From: Struthio camelus
Taxonomy: Eukaryota > Chordata > Aves > Struthioniformes > Struthionidae
Assembly (NCBI RefSeq): GCF_040807025.1
Contig: NC_090942.1
Coordinates: 80,643,987 to 80,707,986, forward strand
Reading direction: 5' to 3'
Length of the DNA: 64,000 bases
Shown here: positions 15,212 to 24,064 of the stretch, in pieces
Position numbering within the stretch: the stretch's first letter is position 1
How the letters are laid out: every line of letters starts with the position of its first letter
The notes under the pieces: generated by a model
Told to the model about the DNA's origin: nothing
Database searches by the model: none
What the model saw: the letters and a program-made list of their open reading frames with translations, nothing else
Position numbers and translations under genes: made by a program

Positions 15212-15253
15212 GTGTGTGTGTGTGGGGGGGGGGGGGGGTCCCCCCGCCCGGGA
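15212..15253. repeat. TG repeat running into a 15-G tract, then a C-rich run
   Basis: A short TG repeat runs into 15 consecutive G (15224-15238), then T, six C, G and CCCGGG. The G and C runs could pair as a hairpin, and the G tract alone could form stacked structures. This is a slippage-prone site where the base count may be unreliable. Confidence 0.85.
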
Positions 15254-16482
15254 ATTTCACTATAGTGTTCGTACAATGCCATCTTTGGTAACAACAGTAG
15301 AAGTATGTATGCAAAATGACCACCTAAATCTCGTCCAAAAGTTCAATACGGAAATCAAAGGAAAGTGTTTGTGCTCTCCACAGCTTCCTTGACAAAGCAA
15401 GGGGGAAACATCTTTAAGGGCTGATTACACATGCAAATTAAAACATTATATATATGTTTTTTAACTGTATTCTTTCTGTTTGTGTATATTTTCAGGAAAA
15501 ATAAAATAAAAACAAGAAAAGAAATAAAACCGAACGGAATGAAAAGCACACCTGCTCGGATAACATCTTTTATGGAAATAGGCCCTGATCCTTGTTGCTG
15601 GCTGAGCTGTATTACACATCGTCTGTGGGGTGGGATATGTAGGTGTAAACTTGGACGTTAACTTTTTAAAGCAGCTGAATGCTTGTGGCATTGGGTGTTG
15701 GCCTGCCTTGGGGTAGAAATTGGAGCAGCACTACTAATCAGTAGAAGTCAGCTTGTTACCAGAGCCAATATAGCATTTTGAAATATTTTGGAAAGAAACT
15801 TGAATTACTGTAAATAAGGGCTTTCGTTAGCTTCTATTTTCTGCTGTTGATACTATGTTTTATTGATCTATACTGAGATATGCTTTCTGGATGTTTTTCA
15901 TCTTCTGTCATTACTGATGATTCTACATTGAACGCTCTAATGTGCAGATCTGTGTGTTTGAGCTCAAGGTTGAGAAATTTATGGAATTAAATATGATGCT
16001 TGCAGTAGTACAGACTGAGTTTCCAGGACAGAGTTTCCTTTTCTTCCTTTCTGGTCCTATGTGTCTCCCTTCTGAATGGCCACAAACTATGATTCTGTGA
16101 AAGGGTAAAAATAAGCAAAACCTATGTGTGTAGGCTTGCTAGGCATAGAAGAGGTTCATATCAGAAACATCTGAAATAGGTCATGTTTTCTCGTATTGGC
16201 ATCCACGTAAAGACTGATCTAGTCAACAATAAGGTGCCTTTTCTTTCAAATGGAATGATAAAATAAAAGTAAAAATGCAATTAAAAAATTGATGATGGCC
16301 AGGAGGATAATCAAGAAATGTGATATCCATGAAGCAGTCAAAGAGTAGAAATTTCTGTTAAAAAGAAAGAAAAAAAAGGATTATCTTTTAAAAACAATGT
16401 ATTTATACTTTTGGGTGCCTTTTGAAGACCTTCAGTCCCTGAGAGACTGAAGAAATCAGTCATGTACAGACAATTTTTCTTC

Positions 16483-16569
16483 AGGATTTTGTGTTTTGTG
16501 GAGGATTTTGTGTTTTGTGGGTGTGTGTGTTGTTTTCTAGGGGTTTTGTGTGTGTGTGTGTGTGTGTGT
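16483..16569 (+). repeat. 19-bp tandem duplication followed by (TG)n
   Basis: Two copies of a 19-base unit starting AGGATTTTGTGTTTTGTGG lie back to back at 16483 and 16502. They are followed by TG-rich DNA with a pure (TG)n run at about 16547-16569. This low-complexity block lies immediately upstream of the CpG island. A poly(A) tract (about 16626-16638) then marks the island's left edge. Confidence 0.85.
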
Positions 16570-17040
16570 TTGTTTTTTGGTAGCTGTTCCCTGTAATAAC
16601 TTTCTAAACTAAATAATACCCCTTAAAAAAAAAAAAAACAGCTGCAGGTAGCCAGCAGCCTCCATCCGGCGCGTGGGTCAGGAGGATGCCGCTGGAGTGG
16701 GCCGCCCTGTCAGCCTGTAACGCCGAGCCGCCCGGGCCGCTGCTGCTGTGCCCCAGGCAGCACACCCAACCCGGTGGTACCCCGTTTCCTGACGGTGCTC
16801 CGCATCAAAGGCGAGCCCCAGCTTTTCCAGTGCAAGCGGCCCGGACTCGGGACGGAGCTGGGTCGGCGGCTCGACCTCCCCACCAACAGCGGACCCTCCC
16901 GCGCCACAGGTTTTTAAAAAAAAAAAAACACATAGGTGCCCGGGCAATGTCAGCGCCCTGCCGGCCCGCGGCGGGCCGAGCCGTGCCGGGGCGGTGAGCC
17001 CTGGGGAGCCCCCGTCCCCCGCGAGCGCCCGCTGCGCGGC

Positions 17041-17074
17041 GGGGACCAACGGCCGCCGGGGACCAACGGCCGCC
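17041..17074. repeat. 17-bp perfect tandem duplication in the CpG island
   Basis: A 17-base unit, GGGGACCAACGGCCGCC, occurs twice in direct succession (17041-17057 and 17058-17074), and a third partial GGGG follows. It lies in the GC-rich promoter upstream of the probable transcription start. Confidence 0.9.
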
Positions 17075-17240
17075 GGGGCCAGCGCGCGGCGTGGCGGCGG
17101 AGGGGTGGGGGGAGGAGGGAGGGGACCGGCGGGCAGGCGCTGGGCGCTCGCCTCACGCGTGACCGGGGATGAGGCGCCGGCCCCGGCCCCGGCCCCGCTA
17201 CCTCTGCGTGTGACCGGGCAGCGCTGCGTGCGCCGCTCCT

Positions 17241-17248
17241 TCACGTGA
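17241..17248. promoter_or_regulatory. Palindromic E-box TCACGTGA (USF / MiT-TFE type)
   Basis: The octamer TCACGTGA is the core bound by USF1/2 and by the MITF/TFEB/TFE3 family (M-box/CLEAR-like). It lies within about 100 bases upstream of the likely first-exon region. TFEB is known in mammals to link starvation to PPAR-alpha and PGC1-alpha expression, so the site is a plausible regulator. Occupancy cannot be told from sequence. Confidence 0.5.
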
Positions 17249-17299
17249 GCGCCGCGACCTGGCCGCCGCGCTCCGCAAATAGCTCGGCGGGCGGATAAG

Positions 17300-17647
17300 A
17301 GGCAGGCAGAGCCAGCCCAGACTTTGTTCCCGGGCAGATGCCTTCGCCCGCTCAGCCAGCGCCGGTTTGTCTCTTGACTCTCTCGCGTTTTCTTTGCCCT
17401 TGACCGAAGCTTGCGGGCGGGCCGGGCTCGGCTTCCCCCCTCCTCCCCCCGCCCCGCGCTCCGGGGGGCGGTGAGCGTCGCCGCCGGGGCCCTGAGGGGC
17501 GGCGCGGGCGGCCGTTACCGCGGGCGACCGCGGTGCGCTGGCGGCGAGGGCGGCACGGGACCGTACCCGCCGGGCTGCCCCGGGCGCGTTTTCCCGTTGG
17601 GCTTTTCCCTCTTATTTCTTCGTTTTTTGGTTTCAGCTCATCGCCGG
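17300..17647 (+). other. PPARA: Probable non-coding exon 1 of PPARA (5' end approximate)
   Basis: A strong consensus 5' splice site, CGCCGG|GTGAGT, follows position 17647 inside the CpG island. It is the best donor I see there on the + strand, so the first, untranslated exon plausibly ends here. The start near 17300 is only a guess, placed downstream of the E-box and a GC-box cluster (GGCGGGCGG at about 17286). The exon would splice to the acceptor at 40476-40477 or to an intermediate 5' UTR exon that I cannot identify. Start codons in this stretch open only short or GC-driven frames. Other first exons further into the island are possible. Confidence 0.45.
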
Positions 17648-17660
17648 GTGAGTCTCCCGC

Positions 17661-17712
17661 GGGGTGGGGGGTGGGGGGTCACGGCGGCGGGGGGTGGGGT
17701 GCGGGGGGCGCG
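17661..17712 (+). other. G-quadruplex-prone tract at the start of intron 1
   Basis: Runs of four and six G separated by single T bases (17661-17678), then further G runs to 17712, satisfy the usual G4 pattern on the sense (non-template) strand. The tract begins 13 bases after the candidate intron 1 donor, so it would be present in the nascent transcript. Confidence 0.65.
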
Positions 17713-20019
17713 CGGAGGCCTCCGCCCTCCTCCCCCCTCCACAGGTTTCTCCCCGCGGAGCCAATAGCAGGCGGCCATTGTGGGAGGTGTGTGCCGCGAC
17801 CTCACTTCCGGTACCTGTCACCCTGCCGCCCCGCGTCAGTCAGACTCGGGATTGGGGTACTTCTGCCCCCCCCTCCCTGCCCCGTTGGGGTGTGCGCGCT
17901 GGGCGGCCGCCGGCGGCGAGGGGGTGCGCCCGCGCTGGCCGCGGCGGTTGGCGCGGGCGAGCCGAGCCGAGCCGAGCCCTGCGCGCCTCCCGCGGCGGAT
18001 TGCGGCCGGGGACGCGGCGGCGCCGACCCGACCCGGCCTGGCCCTGCCCTGCCCCGCTCCGCTCATGGGCCGCCGGCGTCTGCGGGCAGCAGCGCCGAGC
18101 CGCCTGCCCGCCGGCCGGCAGTAATGCACGGTATTAGCGTCGGCAGCGCAGAGCCTGCCTGCGTCCCTCGCTTGGGCTTCGGCGGGGAGGGGGCACGGGC
18201 AGTGGGAGCGGGGTCTCTGTCTCGCTAAAACGGCGGCAGTTGAGCTAACGACTTGGTCTTCCTTCCCTCCCCCCCCCCTTTTTTTTTTTTGGTCGTTGTG
18301 TTTTGAAACGTTCTGCAAACCCGTGGTGGCGGCGGTGGCAAAGGCGAGGAGAGAGAGTTAGCTGGTTTGGGGAGATGCTTTAGCCATTACTGTTGCTGCG
18401 CTCGGGCTTCACGCCTCCGCTTTGCCTGTGTGGGGAGCCGCGGTGGGAGGCGCCCCGAGGTCACAGGGGTTAAAGAACCAGCAGGAACCAGCCCTGGCAG
18501 AGGTTAGTGTTTATGGCTAAAGAGCAATCTGGGAAACTTTATGGGGAGACTTCAGGGTGTTGGGGGAAGGGGAAGAGAGAGAGGGAGAGAAAGAGAAGTC
18601 CTGTCTTTTAAAAAGTGCTTTTTTGCTGTTGCAGTATCTCCTGAACACAGCACATATAAATTGTCCTTACCTAGTTTGAGAAAGCAACATATGCGCCGGA
18701 TGGAAGATAAGGTGTTTGGAGGTTATCCTTCAGACAGGTTGTGCTTTTACCATGCAATTGGCCGGATTTATCCTTGGACGGAGGAGTGGGTCAGTGGCAG
18801 CTCCCCCTAGATTTGTTTTTGTGGTTTGACAAGAAAAACGTGTTCTTGATTGTCCCTATAGGCCTGTCCACTTGTTTTCTGAAAGAGTGGAAAAGATAGC
18901 ATTCACATAGAAATGGAAAGAAGTGTTAAAAGGTCTTGTTTTTAAGTTGGAAATGGCCTTGTCTATTCATATTAAGATTAGCCCCATCTCACTGGTGTGA
19001 GTAGCTATTTCTAAGCTCTCAAATGGAAGATGTGTGAGGACAGGATTATTTGAAATAATGATGTCTGACACTTCTGTGGCATTGGATGTCATAGAAGTAC
19101 TGCACACATGAAGAAGTTGCATAAGTTTTGCTGGGAAGCAAAGGTTTCATCAACCTGTTCTTGTATTGTAGAACACGAACAAACTTTCTTATAAGTATCT
19201 AACACTAAATATCGGGCTGAAACTTGCTTTTTTTTTCCAGGCAGCAAAGTCAATCCTTTTCAAATTTTGAACCGCTATGTTAATACTGAGGATACCTGCT
19301 CTCATACTGAAACTGACAGCAGTGGTGGTTCCTGTGATGTGGTCACAAGTCCACTCAGAGCTAAACCAGTATCATAATTTTGTTATTTCCCGTGAGCTAT
19401 CAAACAGCCTTTGGCTGCTAGTTACTTTTAATGGCAACTTTTTGGATTTAAGTAGCACAATGTATTTCGGAAGGATGAGTGTGTGAACTGACCTTATCAG
19501 ACGTTTGTAGAACTGTGTAGACAGCAGGCTCTTTTTCTTTTTCCGTGTATGGAAGGAGCACTTGACATCGTCCAAAAAAAAGTTCTTATCAATCTCCTGA
19601 TGCTTTATATTGAATCTCATCCTCTATAATCAAGTGGCCTAGGGAGTTTTGATTACCTATTATGATCTTGTACGTCATGAAAACTTGTATTTTTCTCCCT
19701 TGCATTTCAGTATTTCTTTGCTGTCATCTTTTTTTCTGTTTTTATCCCTCAAAAATGCAATCCCCTCAAAGGGAATAGTGAATTTTTAACCATGGAAAAA
19801 GTCGTTGCATTGCAGTTGTGATTTTGTATGGTTATGTTTTAAATATTACAACATATTTAAAAATTCAATATTTAAAATATTTTAAAATATTACAGAAGAT
19901 GGTAATATCCTACAGCAGTGTAGGACACATGGCCTAAGATATTCATCTTGTTCCAGAAAATGGATTATAGTGCTCACTGTTGATCTGGGGTGGTCAAGGG
20001 GTCAAGGAGAACCTTTTTC

Positions 20020-20042
20020 TTTTTTTTTTTTTTTTTTTTTTT
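20020..20042. repeat. Poly(T) tract
   Basis: There are 23 consecutive T in intron 1, preceded by a T-rich CTTTTTC. No SINE or LINE body is recognisable on the side where a poly(A)-tailed minus-strand element should lie, so I call it only a homopolymer. Confidence 0.9.
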
Positions 20043-22988
20043 GTCTTTGCTCTAGCTTACCTGCTGAGATTTGAGTTTTGAGTTCTCTCAAATGAAATAT
20101 TTGTTACAAGGGGAGGAAAAAAGAGAACTCCATAATTGTCTGTGAAGATAAATGAAGTTTTTATTTGGTTGTTTGTTTTAAAGAAGCCCTCTAAAGTATG
20201 TGAAAGTAAAATCTCTACCTTTGGGGTGTGAATGGCACTTAAAGGCCTGTTGCAAAGACACCTTGTGGATATGCATGTGTGCAGCAGAAACCGTAGCTGC
20301 TCTAACAGTTTGTCCACATGAATACTTGGATGGTTTTGAGAATGCTCTTTGAGTAAAAGTATTTGCTTTATAACAGCTAATTAGGAGAATACCACAAGAC
20401 TTTGACTAAAATGGTGTTAACTGAGTGCTTTTGATTTATTCTAATACGGAGAAAAAAGATCAGAATGATATCAGGGTGTACCAGTTAGAGCCTCCATTTA
20501 GCTAGATGTCAGAGTAGTCCCGCTGTAAAAGCGTTATATTAATAAATTGATTTAAAAAATAACATTAGCTCAAATGAAATAATAGTATATTTTTCTGAAA
20601 AAGCGTCAAGAAATATGAAAAAGTATTACCATACATGTTTTAATATAGAGTGGGAAGCTTTGGGAAATTTTTACTCACTCAATTTATTTATTTTTAAGAA
20701 AGAATGTCAGCAGCTTTTTATTTATGAAGAGCCACGTGTTAACACCAATGTGCACATGACATGGAAGGGGTACAGATTATGGAAACCAACTTCTACTTCA
20801 ACCTTGCAGGAGGCTGCATGAAGTGGTAAGTAAATATGTGGATTGAGAGCTATCTTGGCATGGGTTTTTTTGGACAGCTAGAGAAGAAAAACATTTGAGG
20901 AAGAATTTCTGTAAAGAGTGGTTATGTTTCCTTGTCAACTGACAAGGAAAGAAATGTGAGCAACTAGTACGGACAAATATTTGATAAATGGAAGGTAACA
21001 GCACAGTCTGGAGAACAGAGTAATTTTTCCATATGTTCTGATAGTTACTGCTGTGTTGTACTTTTAAACAGAAGGAAGTTGTGTGAAGGCATTACTCAGT
21101 AGAATTCTGAATTCTTAATGTTTTAGAAGTAGAGTGCTCAGTATCTCACAGGACAAGGTGTGTAAAATTAAATATTAAACAACTTTTTATGAAGTAGAGT
21201 GCTGATATTTCCTGAATGAAAAATTACTTGTCCTGTAAGATTAGACGCTCAGTCATCACTATACTCAAAATACACTTAATAGATTGAGAGATTCTAGTTT
21301 AATATTTGACTTGTTTTATAAAACATGAAATGGATATGAAGCACATTGTTATGTGACCAGATTGCATGTGGCGTTGAGATGTTGCCAAATCTGATTCTGC
21401 TTCCTCATACCAGTTCTAATAGTTTCTGCTTATGAAACAATATTTATTTATAAATGCTTTGCATGTGTCTTTAAATATATAGGAAGTATAATTGCTGTAT
21501 TCAGTGGAGAACTTCTTATACATGGATTAATACAAATTATAAAATATAATTCACAGGCAGTCTATTTCTGATTTAGGCTTAGGTTGTTACATGACTGGTT
21601 TGTGTGGTTTTTTTCCTTATGTTTTAAAATACACTAAGCATGAGAAGTAGATACTTTTTTTTTTTTTTTTTTAACTTTGCAGCTTTAAAATTGAGGGTTA
21701 ACGAAGAGAAGAATATAGTGAAAAAAGTATGTCTAAATGTCTAAATTTATTGAGTTCCAGTTATCTTATACCTGTGGAAACGCTTAACAGTGCAAAATAA
21801 ATTTGCAAGAATTTGGCAAAATACCTCTCCTTTCTAGAAATGCTGATAACTTGATCTCTTTTTTTTTTAATTGGTAAATTATAAGATCATTCAATTAATC
21901 CTTCCAAGTAGTAAAAGAAACTCATTCAAAAATGTGTCTGCCTTTAGGAACTTAAAGTAATTACTTGGCAGTTAGCAGCTGCTGAAGTTGTAAGGTCCTC
22001 TGGTATTTGGTTTCAGCCAGCTGAAATACACATGAAAGCCAGTGAGTGCAGTATTTTATATTTTCAGTTTGTTGATAAGTATGTAAAAAAAGAGCTGCTG
22101 TTTGATGTGCAGATGAACTACTGGTAGATTAACTTCTTACTCATCAAAGACTGTATAAAATCCTGGTGGTGAGAGCATTTACTGTTGTAAATGGTGCTTA
22201 TAGTTTGATGTAATTAGTGTTTTGCATGGAAAAATGATATTGCAATCTGTTCTAAAATTATTTAGACTAATATAAAAATAGATTATTTGAAACTATTCTG
22301 CTGCCTGTGATTAAGGTTTTGAGGCAGGGCTTACTGTCTTTTTGGATATGTGTATGCATCTAGCACTATGATGTTGTCTCAGTGAGTTCTAATACCTGCC
22401 TGCAGAGTTGTATTGCAATTCGTTTTTCTGTGTAACACAGGCACAGATAACAGTCCCTACATGCCTTTTTGGTTTTGTTTTTTTAAAATAATTCTCTGTC
22501 TTATGGAAGTGGTTAATATAACAATTTGCTGAAGAAAACGCTCAACTTAAAACCAGAAGGTGAATTTGCATGGTAAGAAGAACTTTTGTCTGTTAGCAAA
22601 ACTTATTTGGAAGCAAAGACTTGAGTTACTGTTGACATTTCCTGGTCTCCTGTTAGTGTTACTGCTTCAACAAGAATGTTAAGTACATGGCATTGGAGTC
22701 ACAGTGCAGGCTTGTATTAAACAAAACAAATCCCTCTCGCATCTTTATTCTGCGCGGATGAAGAATGTTCCCTAGACTAGTTAGGCTGAAAAATATAACA
22801 TGGAACCGTATGGATTTAGGGAGGGTGGGAAGGAGAGGAGAGAGGAGGAATGGGCATTGTGTCAAAAGAGAGTGTATTTGGAGACTCTTGGATTTATTAT
22901 CGGGCGGTGCTTGATAGCGTCTTGACAATAGAGCTGATGGGTGCTCCTTTAAAAGGATCCACTAATTCACCCGCTCTGAAGTTTTTAA

Positions 22989-23027
22989 AAAAAGCCCACA
23001 GGTCATAGTGGATATTGTGGGCTTTTT
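22989..23027. repeat. Perfect 12-bp inverted repeat with 15-nt loop
   Basis: The left arm AAAAAGCCCACA (22989-23000) and the right arm TGTGGGCTTTTT (23016-23027) are exact reverse complements around a 15-base loop. The element is intronic. The transcript could form a stem ending in a U run; no known RNA family is recognised. Confidence 0.85.
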
Positions 23028-23956
23028 GACAATTTTAGGGGGACATTACAGGCAATGTACATTGCTAGCATTAAAATTATGTTTATAATGGAGGCTAGAA
23101 CTACGTTCTTGATGAAAGTTAGTAGTTTTAAGAATAATTTTAAAAAATAACTAGCTCAGATGCAAAATACTGGACACTAAAATTATGTCAGTGAAGTTGG
23201 ACATGCCTAAATGCAAGTTTCCAAATTTTCTTCCTTAATGTGCAGGTAAATATTCAGTTTTGCAGAAGTGTGCTGAATTATTAGGATTTCTTGGGTGTGC
23301 TTTTAGTCTATGCAGTATGTTGTGTGGATGCAGCTTCACTAGAAGAGAGCTGTGTAAACAGGAGACTTGTCAGTGGTTTTAGACAAGGTTGTTGGCAATT
23401 TTGCTCTGTGACTTATGTTGTCATGTTATATGCGTACAAAACTTTAAAATGGTGTAGTGCATATACTCATATTCCACATATGGCCCACAGAGAACACATA
23501 AGAAATTTGAACTAGTTTTTACTTCTAAAATTATTTTTTTAAAATAATTATATGCAACTCAGGACAAAAGGCTGCTGCGTACAGATGAGCAGGTCAGACT
23601 GACTAGAAATAAGTCAGGTAGCAGCTTTTGAAAACCTGTAGCTGAGAGACAAGAGTAATTCCTGGCATATGGTACTGCTTTTGGAAAAAGCAGCAGGTGT
23701 ACATTTTGTATATTGTATTTCCATAGAGATGTGACTGTACATAAATAGGCCAATATTTTCAAAAAGCTGTCAAACGTTCAGCTTCTAAAAGTATATTTTG
23801 GGCGTCTAATTTTTCAGCATACTCATCTACCATAATTCTAGCTATGGGGAGTTGCATTTTCTCAAGAGAGTAAGTCCTGTGGAAATTTAATACTAATTAT
23901 CCTTTAAGCATGTAGACCAGTTTACAACTATCACTGTCTTCTACCTGGGTTAAATG

Positions 23957-24064
23957 ATATTAATTAATATATATATATATATAATTTTTATAATATAATA
24001 ACATATGTAATTATATAAGATATATTTAATGTAATGTATATATTATGTATAATTAATATATATA
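23957..24064. repeat. AT-only low-complexity block, (TA)n-rich
   Basis: About 108 bases are almost entirely A and T, with several TATATA and TAATTAAT runs. They are followed at once by a more GC-rich stretch. It is probably an old expanded and degraded (TA)n microsatellite. Confidence 0.85.

Larger units (their letters stand above)
1..16650. other. Gene-free region upstream of PPARA
   Basis: I see no supported protein-coding or structural RNA gene here. Open frames are short (at most about 107 codons), lack recognisable domains, and are AT-rich chance frames. The stretch holds poly(A)/poly(T) tracts, short tandem duplications and at least one degraded SINE, listed separately. In mammals the let-7a-3/let-7b host gene lies upstream of PPARA. 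I looked on both strands for the mature let-7 core and did not find it, so that cluster, if syntenic, lies beyond the left edge. Promoter-distal enhancers could be present but cannot be recognised by eye. Confidence 0.7.
16660..18480 (+). promoter_or_regulatory. PPARA: CpG-island promoter of PPARA
   Basis: Base composition changes abruptly from AT-rich to strongly GC- and CpG-rich over about 1.8 kb, the only such block in the window. It contains many GC-box-like GGGCGG/CCCGCC strings, a palindromic TCACGTGA (17241-17248), a longer palindrome TCACGCGTGA (17153-17162), a CCAAT box (17761-17765), an ETS/GABP-type CACTTCCGG (17803-17811) and an inverted CCAAT (17851-17855). No TATA box stands out, so dispersed initiation is expected. 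It lies 22 to 24 kb upstream of the start-codon exon of PPARA on the same strand, the normal arrangement for this gene's non-coding first exon. Assignment to PPARA is inference; bidirectional transcription is possible. Long open frames inside it on both strands follow from GC richness. Confidence 0.85.

Noticed and set aside
16678-17244. 188-codon open frame on the minus strand
   Set aside because: It lies in the CpG island, is extremely rich in A, P, R and G, and has overlapping frames on both strands. GC content suppresses stop codons here, and no domain is recognisable.
17533-18228. 231-codon open frame on the plus strand, with overlapping 118-, 157- and 114-codon frames
   Set aside because: Same GC-driven effect. 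It crosses the candidate donor at 17647 and overlaps other open frames; there is no homology.
18458-18476. DR1-like AGGTCACAGGGGTTAAAG as a PPAR/HNF4 autoregulatory element
   Set aside because: The first half-site is perfect but the second matches only three of six bases, so it is too weak to list as a site.
18541-18810. 89-codon open frame just downstream of the CpG island
   Set aside because: It starts in a purine-rich low-complexity stretch, matches no domain I know, and lies within intron 1. It could hide a 5' UTR exon, but nothing supports a protein.
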